This document shows, in pieces, positions 1 to 8,176 of a stretch of 34,567 nt of DNA. Within the stretch, counting starts at the first letter, position 1; every line of letters begins with the position of its first letter. Both the position numbers and the translations under genes were made by a program. The stretch comes from an uncultured Oscillospiraceae bacterium (GTDB lineage: Bacteria > Bacillota > Clostridia > Oscillospirales > Oscillospiraceae), in contig CANQXH010000016.1 in the NCBI GenBank assembly GCA_947627745.1, positions 1-34,567 of the forward strand, read 5' to 3'. Under the pieces are notes generated by a model. That model did not search any database, was not told the origin of the DNA, and was given only the letters and a program-made list of their open reading frames with translations.

Positions 1-1016
1 CCCTGTCCCTTGAGCTCGGCGCGTATCTCGTTGAGGGCCTGCTCGCCGGGGGCGAACTCGACCTCATAGAGCACGGTCTTGAGGTATTCGATCTCCTCCG
101 CGCCGTCGGCAAGCAGCTTTTGCAGCATCTTGCCGGCGGTCTGGCGCTTTTTGTAGTCCCGGAAATACCTCTGCGCGTTGTCGTTGGGGGAAAGGCGCGG
201 ATCCAGCCGGATCGTGAGCGGCTCCCCGGTATAGTAGTTGAGCACCGTGACCTGGCGGTCCCCCTTTTTGCAGGCCCAGAGGTTCGCCTGCAAAAGCTCG
301 CCGCACAGACGCAGCGCGTCGGCCTTTTCGCTCTGGGCCAGCTCCTCCTGCCGGGCGGCCTCCACCGCCCCGTCGGCAAACATCCCTCGGTCATGGGCCT
401 CATGCCGGAGGGTCAGGGTCTGGCTGGGAGTGCAGATGTGGACCTCGTGGATGCCCACCACGGCCCCCATCCGCAGGGAGGAGACGCCGATCTCGTCCTT
501 TTCCCGGCGGCCCTCCCCGGCCCGGCCGCAGTGCTCCCGGGCCTGGGGCCGCACCGCCTGGATGGCCTGGAACAGCATATGGGCGGTGCCGCTGGGGGCG
601 TCCACCTTCCGGTTGTGGTGGACCTCCACGATCTCAATATCCGCCTCGGGGAAATAGGCGGCGGCGGTGCGGGCCAAGCGGCACAGCACCGCGATGCCCA
701 GGCTCATGTTCCCGGCGTAGAACACCGGCACCTCCCGGGCGGCGGCAAAAATCAAATCCTTCTCCTCCCGGGTGTGGCCGGTGGTGCCGATCACCACCCC
801 GCAGGAGAGCTTCTTGGCCGCCTCTAACACGTCTCCCACAGAACTGTGGTGGGAAAAGTCGATGATCACGTCGGCCCGGGGATCGGGAAGCTCTTCAAAG
901 GTCCTGGCGGCCCCGTCCTCCCCGTCGATGCTCACCCGGCCGGTGACCTGGCTGCCCAGGCGGGCGGATAGAAGCTTGCCCATGGCGCCGTTGGCGCCCC
1001 AAAGGATCACATTCAC
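1..1016 (-). CDS. dapB: DapB N-terminal part fused in frame to an RqcH/NFACT fragment (partial)
   Basis: Starts at a GTG that overlaps the dapA stop codon, the usual dapA-dapB coupling. Residues 1 to about 219 are 4-hydroxy-tetrahydrodipicolinate reductase, the step after DapA in lysine and diaminopimelate synthesis. They include the nucleotide-binding GANGAMG near residue 8, the catalytic block EVHHNRKVDAPSGTA and the late motif DRGMFADGAV. DapB should then finish within about 25-30 residues. Instead the same frame continues as the central part of RqcH (NFACT, FbpA), the ribosome quality-control factor, with GELLQANLW, LDPRLSPNDNAQRYF and EYLKTVLYEVE. It stays open to the window edge, with no stop in 338 codons. 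The change falls near position 340-365. The DapB C-terminal segment is missing, so function is doubtful. This may be a genomic deletion joining two genes or an assembly chimera. Confidence 0.85.
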   Translation of the reverse strand, partial: MNVILWGANGAMGKLLSARLGSQVTGRVSIDGEDGAARTFEELPDPRADVIIDFSHHSSVGDVLEAAKKLSCGVVIGTTGHTREEKDLIFAAAREVPVFYAGNMSLGIAVLCRLARTAAAYFPEADIEIVEVHHNRKVDAPSGTAHMLFQAIQAVRPQAREHCGRAGEGRREKDEIGVSSLRMGAVVGIHEVHICTPSQTLTLRHEAHDRGMFADGAVEAARQEELAQSEKADALRLCGELLQANLWACKKGDRQVTVLNYYTGEPLTIRLDPRLSPNDNAQRYFRDYKKRQTAGKMLQKLLADGAEEIEYLKTVLYEVEFAPGEQALNEIRAELKGQ

Positions 1017-1900
1017 GGCAAAATCCCCAGCTTTCTCATTTCGGTAAGTAACACCGCCCGTTTGGCCTCCTCCAGGGGGGTCAGGGGCAGCCGCAGATAT
1101 CCCTCCCCAAAGCCCAGGGCCGCGGCGGCGGCCTTCACGGGGATGGGGTTGACCTCGCTGAACAGGCAGCGGATCAGGGGCAGCAGCCGGCACTGAAGCC
1201 CGGCGGCGGTTTTCAGGTCCCCGGCAAAAAAGGCGTCAGTCATGGCGACCGTCTGCTTGGGGGCCACGTTGGACAAGACGCTAATGCACCCCGCGCCGCC
1301 CATGGCCAAAATAGGCAGGGTGATGCCGTCCTCCCCGGAGTACACGTCCACCCGGTCGCCGCACTTGGCGAAGAGCTCCACGATCTGGCCGATGTTGCCG
1401 CTGGCCTCCTTCACCGCCGCGACCCGGGGGTGGTCCGCCAGGACGGAGACCGTGTCCGGCAGCAGGTTGCAGCCGGTGCGGCCCGGCACGTTGTAGAGGA
1501 CCACCGGCTTGTCCGAGGCATCGGCAATGGCGGTGTAGTGGGCGATGAGCCCGGCCTGGGTGGCCTTATTATAGTAGGGCGTCACCACCAGCACCGCGTC
1601 CGCCCCCTCGCCGCAGGCGGCCCGGGTGTGCTCCACCGCCTGGGCGGTGGAATTGGTGCCGGTGCCGGCGATCACAGGCACCCGGCCCGATACCCGGCGG
1701 ATGGTGAAGCGGATGACCTCCCCCCGCTCCTGGGCGGTGAGGGTGGCGCTCTCTCCCGTGGTGCCCACGGGCACCAGGGCGTTGACGCCGCTCCCCAGCT
1801 GGAAGTCGATGAGGCGCCCCAGGGTCTCAAAATCCACACCCGCCGGGGTCATGGGGGTGATCAGGGCGGTGGCGGTTCCTTGGAAAATCCGGTGCTTCAA
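1013..1900 (-). CDS. dapA: 4-hydroxy-tetrahydrodipicolinate synthase
   Basis: Cytoplasmic aldolase that condenses pyruvate with aspartate semialdehyde, the first committed step toward diaminopimelate and lysine. At 295 residues it has normal family length. Visible family residues are GTTGES (Thr47/48), TPYYNK (Tyr110), LYNVPGRTG (Tyr136, proton relay) and VKEASGN (Lys164, the Schiff-base lysine). The start is a TTG placed 8 nt after AAGGAGG; no better ATG exists. The stop overlaps the GTG of the downstream dapB frame, so the two are translationally coupled. An extended -10 promoter lies just upstream. Confidence 0.97.
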   Translation of the reverse strand: MKHRIFQGTATALITPMTPAGVDFETLGRLIDFQLGSGVNALVPVGTTGESATLTAQERGEVIRFTIRRVSGRVPVIAGTGTNSTAQAVEHTRAACGEGADAVLVVTPYYNKATQAGLIAHYTAIADASDKPVVLYNVPGRTGCNLLPDTVSVLADHPRVAAVKEASGNIGQIVELFAKCGDRVDVYSGEDGITLPILAMGGAGCISVLSNVAPKQTVAMTDAFFAGDLKTAAGLQCRLLPLIRCLFSEVNPIPVKAAAAALGFGEGYLRLPLTPLEEAKRAVLLTEMRKLGILP

Positions 1901-1934
1901 GATGAAGACCTCCTTAAAATGAGCCGTTTTTTAT

Positions 1935-1963
1935 AGTATAGCACAAGTGGGGGAAAAAGGGAA
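1935..1963 (-). promoter_or_regulatory. Putative promoter of dapA
   Basis: Minus-strand TGC-TATACT (TATACT at 1935-1940) is an extended -10 element about 35 nt upstream of the dapA TTG. The -35 at the right spacing (TTCCCT) is poor. No lysine riboswitch-like structure fits in the short leader. Confidence 0.5.
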
Positions 1964-2007
1964 TATCCTTCCTTGACCGGCGGGCACTTGTTCCCGTTCT
2001 TTTTTGG

Positions 2008-3849
2008 TCACTGGCCGCTGTCGAACTGGGACTGGTACAGCCGGTAGTAGAACCCCTTTTCCGCCATCAGGCTCTCATGGGTCCCCTGCTCCACCACCTG
2101 GCCGCCGTTCAGGACCAGGATGTGGTCCGCCGACTGGATGGTGGACAGCCGGTGGGCAATGACGAAGCAGGTCTTGCCCTTCATCAGCTCCCGCATGGCC
2201 GCCTGGATCCGCATTTCCGTCCGGGTGTCCACGTTGGAGGTGGCCTCGTCCAGAATCAGCATATGGGCGTCCAAAAGCATGGCACGGGCAATGGTCAAAA
2301 GCTGCTTCTGCCCCTTGGAAATGGAGGAGCCGTTGTCGGAGAGGACCGTGTCGTACCCCTGGGGCAGCCGGGAAATGTAGGAGTGGATGTGGGCGGCCTT
2401 GGCGGCCTTCACCACGTCCTCCATGGTGGCGCCGGGCTTGCCGTAGGCGATATTCTCGTACACCGTGCCGTGGAACAGCCAGGTGTCCTGCAAAACCATG
2501 GTGTAGGCCCGGCGGAGGGAGCTCCGGGTCAGCTGCCGCACGTCCGTCCCATCCACATAGACCCCGCCCCGGTCCTCCGGGGTGTCCACGTCGTAAAAGC
2601 GCATGAGCAGATTGATGATGGTGGTCTTTCCCGCCCCCGTGGGGCCCACGATGGCCGTCAGGCTCCCGGCCTGGGCGTGGAGGCTCAGGTCCTTGATGAT
2701 GGGCTTGCCAGGGTCATAGGAGAAGTCCACATGCTTCAGCTCCACGTCACCCCGCACCTGGGTCAGCTCCACGGCGTCCAGGGCGTCCTTGGCCTCGGGC
2801 TTGGCGTCGATCAGGGAGAACACCCGCTCCGCCGCCGCGAAGGCGCTCTGCAGCTCCGAGAGGATATTGGCCACCTCGTTGATGGGGCCGGAAAACTTCC
2901 GGCTGTACTGGACAAAGCTGGACAGGTCCCCGATGAGCAGCTTGCCCTGTAAGAACAGCACGGAGCCGAACACGCACACCAGCGACAAGGAAACGTTGTT
3001 GATAAAGTTCACCGAGGGGCCGGTGATGGTGCCGTAGGCCTCCGCCACGGTGTAGGCGTCCACAGCGGCGCCGTTTTTCTCGTCGAATTTTTCAAGGACG
3101 GCCTTCTCCCGGCCGTAGGCCCGGACGGTCTTCTGGCCGGAGAGCATCTCCTCCACAAAGCCGTTCAGCTCCCCCAGCTTGGCGCTGCGCCGCCGGAACA
3201 ATGGCCGCACCAGCCCCGCCAGCCAGCGGGTGAACAGCACCGTCACCGGGATGGTGAATACGAAGATGATCACAAGCCGGGGGGCGATGGTCAGCATCAT
3301 GACGAAGGACACCACCACCGTCACCGTGCTCTGCAAAATTTGCAGCAGGTCCGAGGACAGCGACTGGTTCACTGTGTCCACGTCGTAGGTGATGGTGCTG
3401 ATGATGTCGCCGGTCTGGAACCGATCGAAGAAGGCCACCGGCAGGGCCGTGAGATTTTCAAACACGTCGTGGCGCATCTGCTTGGACACGGTGCGGGACA
3501 GCCGGATCATCACCACGTTTAATAGGTACGTCAGCCCCGCCGAGGCCAGGTAGAACACCGTCATCAGCACGGCGCAGCGGAAAACCGTGTCAAAATCCAC
3601 CTTTCCCGCCCCCAGGTCAATGGCGTTAATGGCCTGGCCGGAGAGCTTGGGGCCGTAGAGGGAGAGCATGCTGCTGCTCAGGGAAAGCACCAGGGCCAAG
3701 ATCACCAGCCGCCGGTTCTTGCCCATGTACCGCCACAGACGGGAGAGCAGCTTGGGGGCGTTAAGCTTCACGTCGGAGAAATGCCGCCGGTCCCCGCTGG
3801 TCTCCCCCCGGGTCATCCGGCCCCCGCCAATCATATTGGGGTTCGGCAT
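2008..3849 (-). CDS. ABC exporter subunit, canonical ATPase half (MarR cassette 1)
   Basis: A 613-residue half-transporter with a type IV exporter membrane domain (about residues 40-330, six hydrophobic segments) followed by an ATPase domain. Motifs are Walker A GPTGAGKT (402-409), signature ISKGQ (510-514, Lys replacing the second Ser/Gly position of LSGGQ), Walker B LILDEATS with catalytic Glu535, and switch His566 in IAHRLST. It overlaps the stop of the upstream subunit by one base (TGATG) behind a GGAGGG site. An intact Glu/His next to a degenerate partner is the pattern of heterodimeric exporters such as BmrCD, LmrCD or TM287/288. Multidrug or peptide export is inferred; the substrate cannot be read from the sequence. 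Confidence 0.9.
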   Translation of the reverse strand: MPNPNMIGGGRMTRGETSGDRRHFSDVKLNAPKLLSRLWRYMGKNRRLVILALVLSLSSSMLSLYGPKLSGQAINAIDLGAGKVDFDTVFRCAVLMTVFYLASAGLTYLLNVVMIRLSRTVSKQMRHDVFENLTALPVAFFDRFQTGDIISTITYDVDTVNQSLSSDLLQILQSTVTVVVSFVMMLTIAPRLVIIFVFTIPVTVLFTRWLAGLVRPLFRRRSAKLGELNGFVEEMLSGQKTVRAYGREKAVLEKFDEKNGAAVDAYTVAEAYGTITGPSVNFINNVSLSLVCVFGSVLFLQGKLLIGDLSSFVQYSRKFSGPINEVANILSELQSAFAAAERVFSLIDAKPEAKDALDAVELTQVRGDVELKHVDFSYDPGKPIIKDLSLHAQAGSLTAIVGPTGAGKTTIINLLMRFYDVDTPEDRGGVYVDGTDVRQLTRSSLRRAYTMVLQDTWLFHGTVYENIAYGKPGATMEDVVKAAKAAHIHSYISRLPQGYDTVLSDNGSSISKGQKQLLTIARAMLLDAHMLILDEATSNVDTRTEMRIQAAMRELMKGKTCFVIAHRLSTIQSADHILVLNGGQVVEQGTHESLMAEKGFYYRLYQSQFDSGQ

Positions 3850-5570
3850 CAGGCGCCCTCCTTTCCCTCGCCCATCTGGGTCTGGGCGATCAGGCGGTAC
3901 TCCTGGCAGGAGCGCATCAGCTCCTCATGCCGGCCGGAGCCGATCACGACCCCGTCGGAGAGCACCAGGATCCGGTCCGCGTGGCGCAGGGCGCTGACCC
4001 GCTGGGCTACCAGCAGCGTAGTGGTATCCTGGTAGTGCTCCCGCAGACAGCGGCGCAACCGAGCGTCGGTGGCGTAGTCCAGGGCGGAGGAGGCATCGTC
4101 CAAAATCAGGATCTCCGGATCCCCCGCCAGGGCCCGGGCGATCAGCAGCCGCTGCTTCTGACCGCCGGAGAGGTTGTTGCCCCGGACCATGACCTCGGCA
4201 TCCATGCCGGACTCTTTCTCCCGGATAAATTCCATGGCCTGGGCGTCCTCCGCCGCCCGGGTCAGGGCCTCCTCCGGCAGGTCCCGGAAAAACCGGATGT
4301 TCCCGGCGACGGTACCCTCGGTGATGAAGTCGTTCTGGAAGGCCACGCCGAACTTCTCCCGCAGCTTTTCATAGGGAATGGTGCGGATATCCCGGCCGTC
4401 GATGAGGATTTCCCCGGAATCCGGGTCGTACTGCCGCAGCAGCAGGGCAAGAATCGTGGATTTGCCGGAGCCGGTGGGGCCCAAAATGCCCAAGGTCTGG
4501 CCCCGCTCCAGGCGGAAGGACAGATGGGAGATGTTCTCCCCCACCCCGGTGTAGGAAAAGCACACGTCCCGGAACTCAATGTGGGCAGGCGTCCCTTCCG
4601 GCTCCACCGGGGGAAGGGCTGTCAGATCCGCCGGCTCGGCCAGGACCTGGGCCACCCGCTTGGCGCTGGCCTCCCCCTTAGACCACATGACAAAGATCCG
4701 GGTGATGCCCAGCATGGCGTTGAGAATCATGGTGAAGTACTGCAAAAAGGCCACCACGACCCCGGACAGGCAGGCGCCGCTATTGACACGAAAGGCGCCT
4801 ACCACCACCACCAGGGTCAGGCCCAGGTTCAAGGTCAGGGAGGCGGTGGGGTTGGTGATGGCGGTGATGATGCCCGCCTTCTGGTCCACGGCGGCCAGCT
4901 CCTCGTTGACGCCGTGGAACCGCTCCTTTTCGTACTCGGTCTTGCTCAGGGCCTTGATGACCCGAATGCCGGTGATGTTCTCCTGCACCACCCGCACCAC
5001 GCTGTCCAGCACGGACTGCTGCCGGGTATAGAGGGGCACGCTGGTCTTGGTCACAAAGTACACCACCACGGCGATAATGGGCAGCAGGCTCAGCAGCACC
5101 AGCGCCAGGGGGGCGTCCATCCGCATGGTCATGATGACCCCGCCCACCAGCAAAATGGGGGCCCGGACGCCGATCCGCTGGAACCGGGCCAAAAGCTGGT
5201 TGATGTTATAGGTGTCGCTGGTCAGGCGGCTCTCGGCGGAGGGCACGGTGAGCCGGTCCATCTGCCGGGCCGACAGGGTCTCCAGCCGCCAGAACAGGTC
5301 GTGGCGGATGGCCCGGGTGATCCGTCCGGAGCTGACGGCGCTCATCCGGTTGGCTAAAATATTGCCCCCCAGGCAGGCCGCCGCGCACAAAAGCATCAGC
5401 CCGCCATATAAATATATTTGGGAAAGCTCCCCGGCGGGGACCTTCTCGTCCAAAATGACCTCCATCAGATCGGGGATGAACAGCTCCATCCCCGTGGCCA
5501 GGAGCTTAATGGCCATGGTCAGAAAAATATACCACCAGTGGGGGCGCAGGTACCGTTCCAGTTGAACCAA
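3849..5570 (-). CDS. ABC exporter subunit, degenerate ATPase half (MarR cassette 1)
   Basis: A 573-residue half-transporter: membrane domain to about residue 300, then the ATPase. Walker A is GPTGSGKS (364-371) and the signature is a consensus LSGGQ (467-471). Walker B reads ILILDDASS with Asp492 where the catalytic Glu should be, and the switch His is Gln523 (VAQRVS). These changes mark the degenerate-site subunit of an asymmetric heterodimer. Its intact signature would complete the active site built on the partner at 2008-3849. It starts at TTG 5570, one base after the marR stop, with GGAGG inside the end of marR at a spacing of about 9 nt. Confidence 0.9.
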   Translation of the reverse strand: MVQLERYLRPHWWYIFLTMAIKLLATGMELFIPDLMEVILDEKVPAGELSQIYLYGGLMLLCAAACLGGNILANRMSAVSSGRITRAIRHDLFWRLETLSARQMDRLTVPSAESRLTSDTYNINQLLARFQRIGVRAPILLVGGVIMTMRMDAPLALVLLSLLPIIAVVVYFVTKTSVPLYTRQQSVLDSVVRVVQENITGIRVIKALSKTEYEKERFHGVNEELAAVDQKAGIITAITNPTASLTLNLGLTLVVVVGAFRVNSGACLSGVVVAFLQYFTMILNAMLGITRIFVMWSKGEASAKRVAQVLAEPADLTALPPVEPEGTPAHIEFRDVCFSYTGVGENISHLSFRLERGQTLGILGPTGSGKSTILALLLRQYDPDSGEILIDGRDIRTIPYEKLREKFGVAFQNDFITEGTVAGNIRFFRDLPEEALTRAAEDAQAMEFIREKESGMDAEVMVRGNNLSGGQKQRLLIARALAGDPEILILDDASSALDYATDARLRRCLREHYQDTTTLLVAQRVSALRHADRILVLSDGVVIGSGRHEELMRSCQEYRLIAQTQMGEGKEGA

Positions 5571-5571
5571 A

Positions 5572-6000
5572 TCAGTGCGCCTCCATCCAGGCGATGGCCT
5601 TGGCCTTCATCTTTTCCAGGAAGGTGGCCAGCAGCTCCTTCTCCTCCTCGGAAAAGTCCGCCGTGAGGCAGGCCTCCCAGGCGTCCATGATTTTCAGGAT
5701 CTGGGGCAGCAGGGCCAGGGTCTTTTCCGTGGGATACAGCCGCATCACCCGTTTGTCCGCCTGGCAGGGGATCCGATCGATCAGCCCCAGCTCTTCCAGG
5801 CACACCGCCTGGCGGGCCACATTGCTCTTATTGATGCAGATCCGCTGGGCCAGCCGGTCCTGGGAGATCCCCGGCTCGGCGCAGATCTCCGTCAGATAGC
5901 TGGCGTGGCAGGATTTCAGCCCCAGCGGGGCCAGGGACTCCGCCCGGTACTGCGCGCCGCAGCGGTTGATCTCGGTGATGTCCCGAATCAGTTCCGACAT
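5572..6000 (-). CDS. MarR-family transcriptional regulator (cassette 1)
   Basis: A 142-residue winged-helix regulator. The recognition region is GISQDRLAQRICINKSNVAR and the wing is QADKRVMRLYPTEK, both typical of MarR. The frame stays open far upstream, but the ATG at 6000 has a GGGAGG site and follows a clear promoter, so the shorter form is chosen. It is first in a three-gene unit with the heterodimeric exporter, spaced by 1 nt and overlapping by 1 nt. A GTTGC-N4-GCAAC palindrome over its transcription start suggests self-repression, relieved by a ligand that the exporter may remove. Confidence 0.93.
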   Translation of the reverse strand: MSELIRDITEINRCGAQYRAESLAPLGLKSCHASYLTEICAEPGISQDRLAQRICINKSNVARQAVCLEELGLIDRIPCQADKRVMRLYPTEKTLALLPQILKIMDAWEACLTADFSEEEKELLATFLEKMKAKAIAWMEAH

Positions 6001-6020
6001 AATGATACCTCCCAATGACA

Positions 6021-6034
6021 GTTGCGATTGCAAC
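6021..6034. promoter_or_regulatory. Candidate MarR operator
   Basis: GTTGC-GATT-GCAAC has perfect 5-bp arms with a 4-bp spacer. It sits just downstream of the marR -10 element, over the predicted start of transcription. The flanking word TGACAGTTGCG (6016-6026) recurs at 6102-6112 over the -35 of the divergent peptidase gene. Confidence 0.55.
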
Positions 6035-6035
6035 A

Positions 6036-6064
6036 ATTCTAACACGGAAAGCCTCAAATGTAAA
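6036..6064 (-). promoter_or_regulatory. Promoter of the marR-ABC operon 1
   Basis: TTTACA (6059-6064) and TAGAAT (6036-6041) are separated by 17 bp on the minus strand, about 36 bp upstream of the marR ATG. Confidence 0.7.
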
Positions 6065-6100
6065 GGATTATTTTCTGTTTTTTTGGGGGAGCGCCGATTT

Positions 6101-6131
6101 TTGACAGTTGCGCAAAGGCGAAAAATATGGT
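6101..6131 (+). promoter_or_regulatory. Putative promoter of the M3 peptidase gene
   Basis: TTGACA at 6101-6106 is followed by AATATG (17-bp spacing) or TATGGT (19-bp spacing). The -35 is perfect and the -10 imperfect. The -35 overlaps the repeated word TGACAGTTGCG, which is shared with the marR operator region. Confidence 0.5.
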
Positions 6132-6177
6132 ATTCTAAATGCCAGAAACCAACGCAACGGAAGGGAGCGGAATTTTG

Positions 6178-7833
6178 ATGAAAAAAAGAAACCTTCGATC
6201 TTTGGCAGCATTGCTGCTGGCCCTGGCGCTGCTGCTCACCGGCTGCTCCGGCGGCGTGGATTTTGAGGGATATTTTTCCAACTTTATGGAAATGGTGGGC
6301 CTGTCGGATGAGCCCACCTATGTGGAGGAGCCCTGGGAGCCCACCGCCTTTGCCGACATGGAATACGTCCACCCGGATCTGGACGCCTATCAGGCCGCTC
6401 TGGACACGTGCCTCGCCGCCGCCCAGGGGAATCGGTTTGGGGAGCTGGTGGACGCCATTTGGGCGTATAACGACGCGTACAGCACCTTCTACACCGCCTA
6501 CGCCCTGAGCTACATCCACTACTGCGCCGACCTGACAAGCGAATACTGGGGCGACGAGTACGACTTCTGCGAGGCCAGCACCGCCACGGTGGACGCCGGG
6601 CTGGATGAGCTGTACCACGCCCTGGCGGAGTGCTCCTTCCGGGAGCGGCTGGAGACCGACGAGTATTTTGGCGCGGACTTCTTCGACGACTACGAGGGGG
6701 ACAGCTTCTGGGACGATACCTTCACCGGCTTGATGGAGCGGGAGGCCGATCTGGAGGCCCAGTACTATGATCTTTCCACCAAGGCCCTGGATGTGGAATA
6801 CTACTCCGAGACATTCTTCAACGGCTACGGCGAGGAGATGGCCCAGCTGCTGGTAGACCTGGTGGCGCTGCGGCAGGAGATCGCCGCCTATGCCGGGTAC
6901 GACAATTATCTGGACTTTGCCTACGACTATACCTACGGGCGGGACTATGCCCCCGAGGACGCCGATGTCCTCATGGCGGACATTCAAAACAATCTGGTGG
7001 ATCTATACCGGATCGTGGACGACTCCGACGTCTGGACCCTAGGCTATTACAGCTGCTCCGAGGAGAAGACCCGGGCCTATGTGGAGCAGACCGCCAGCGC
7101 CGTGGGCGGCGTGGTACAGGAGGCCTTCGAGTCCATGAACGAGCTGGGCCTGTGCGACATCACCTACGACCAGAATAAGTACAACTCCTCCTTTGAGATC
7201 TTCCTTTCCGATTACGCCGAGCCCTTTGTGTTCCTGAATCCCTCGGGGATGCTGGGAGACCAGCTGACCTTTGCCCATGAGTTCGGCCACTTCTGCAACG
7301 ACTATGCCAGCGACGGCAGCGCCGTAGGCATCGACGTGGCGGAGATCTTCTCCCAGGGCCTGGAATATCTGAGCCTCTGCGTGGGCGAGGGCAATGCCGA
7401 TCTGGAGCAGTATAAGCTGGCGGACGGTCTGGCCACCACGGTGGAGCAGGCGGCCTACGCCGATTTCGAGCATCGGATCTACCGGCTGTCCCCGGAGGAG
7501 CTGACCCTGGAAAACGTCAAGGCGGTCTATGCCCAGGTGTTCGCGGATTACGGCATCGGCTCCTGGCGGGATCCCCGGGACTTTGTGTACATTACCCACT
7601 TCTTCACCAGCCCGCTGTACATCATCAGCTATGTGGTGAGCAACGACGCCGCCTTCCAGCTCTATCAGCAGGAAAAGGAGGCCTCCGGCGAGGGCATCCA
7701 GCTGTATGTGGACAGCCTGGACACCGAGCAGACCACTTTCCTGGCCTTTATCAACGAGGCGGGGCTGGAAAGCCCCTTCACCGCCGGGCACATGGAGGAC
7801 GTCCGTGAGATCCTGAGCGGCATTTTCGCCTGA
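6178..7833 (+). CDS. Lipoprotein M3-family zinc metallopeptidase (oligoendopeptidase-like)
   Basis: A 551-residue protein. The start at 6178 is preferred over 6139 because AGGGAG lies 10 nt upstream and it gives a clean signal peptide: MKKR, a leucine-rich core, then the lipobox LTGC with lipid-bearing Cys23. The zinc site is HEFGH at about residues 367-371, and EIFSQGLEYL some 25 residues later supplies the third ligand Glu, as in M3 (thimet/oligoendopeptidase F) enzymes. It is likely anchored on the outer face of the membrane and cleaves short peptides. The stretch after Cys23 is acidic and low in motifs. It is divergent from, and possibly co-regulated with, the MarR-exporter operon. Confidence 0.88.
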   Translation: MKKRNLRSLAALLLALALLLTGCSGGVDFEGYFSNFMEMVGLSDEPTYVEEPWEPTAFADMEYVHPDLDAYQAALDTCLAAAQGNRFGELVDAIWAYNDAYSTFYTAYALSYIHYCADLTSEYWGDEYDFCEASTATVDAGLDELYHALAECSFRERLETDEYFGADFFDDYEGDSFWDDTFTGLMEREADLEAQYYDLSTKALDVEYYSETFFNGYGEEMAQLLVDLVALRQEIAAYAGYDNYLDFAYDYTYGRDYAPEDADVLMADIQNNLVDLYRIVDDSDVWTLGYYSCSEEKTRAYVEQTASAVGGVVQEAFESMNELGLCDITYDQNKYNSSFEIFLSDYAEPFVFLNPSGMLGDQLTFAHEFGHFCNDYASDGSAVGIDVAEIFSQGLEYLSLCVGEGNADLEQYKLADGLATTVEQAAYADFEHRIYRLSPEELTLENVKAVYAQVFADYGIGSWRDPRDFVYITHFFTSPLYIISYVVSNDAAFQLYQQEKEASGEGIQLYVDSLDTEQTTFLAFINEAGLESPFTAGHMEDVREILSGIFA

Positions 7834-7867
7834 CATTCCCGGCAGATTTCCGCCTGAAAACAACAAG

Positions 7868-7908
7868 GCCCGGCCGGAAAACAGGTCCTTCCTGTTCTCC
7901 GGCCGGGC
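7868..7908. terminator. Bidirectional terminator-like hairpin
   Basis: 18-nt arms (7868-7885 and 7891-7908) with a single mismatch and a 5-nt loop lie between the convergent peptidase and EutN-like genes. The T-runs are weak on both sides. Confidence 0.65.
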
Positions 7909-7938
7909 TTCTGTCTCCGGGCAGCAGTCTGCCGGAGA

Positions 7939-8160
7939 TCATAAAATGGCGATGGCCGCCGCGTCGGTGTGCGCCCGCATGGTGACGCTGGCCGCCACCG
8001 GGCCAGTGAGCAGCACCACCCGGTCCCCGGGCTTGGCCCCCACCAGATCCGCCGCCGCGATCCGCTCTGTCCCTGCCTCCACCAGCACCAGGGCCACGCC
8101 CTGCAGGGCCGGGTCCTGGCGGGCAGGCGCCAGCAGCTCTTTGACCGTTCCGATTTTCAT
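7939..8160 (-). CDS. EutN/CcmL-family microcompartment vertex-like protein (orphan)
   Basis: A 73-residue protein with the family's opening pattern MKIGTVKELLAPARQDPALQ (compare M.lGkV.gtv.AtrkdP.L.G) and closing pattern VGAKPGDRVVLLTG then TDAAAIAIL. EutN/CcmL proteins form the pentamers that cap the corners of bacterial microcompartments. This one is shorter than the usual 85-100 residues, mainly in the middle loop. The ATG follows AGGAGG by 8 nt. It lies 16 nt after the alcohol-dehydrogenase homologue and is clearly in the same operon. No BMC hexamer shell gene and no aldehyde dehydrogenase is visible nearby. Family membership is well supported; function here is unknown. Confidence 0.8.
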   Translation of the reverse strand: MKIGTVKELLAPARQDPALQGVALVLVEAGTERIAAADLVGAKPGDRVVLLTGPVAASVTMRAHTDAAAIAIL

Positions 8161-8176
8161 GGAGCTTCCTCCTGTC

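Noticed and set aside
1901..2007. Lysine riboswitch before dapA
   Set aside because: The leader from the predicted start to the TTG is only a few tens of bases, too short for a lysine aptamer.
3927..5357. Long plus-strand frames opposite the ABC genes (also 12954-15020 and 22288-24789)
   Set aside because: They are antisense shadows of GC-rich coding DNA with biased, repetitive amino-acid content. The minus-strand proteins carry complete ABC motifs.
6001..6987. N-terminal extension of the first MarR to 471 residues
   Set aside because: The extension runs antisense through the peptidase gene, and the promoter and GGGAGG site support the start at 6000.
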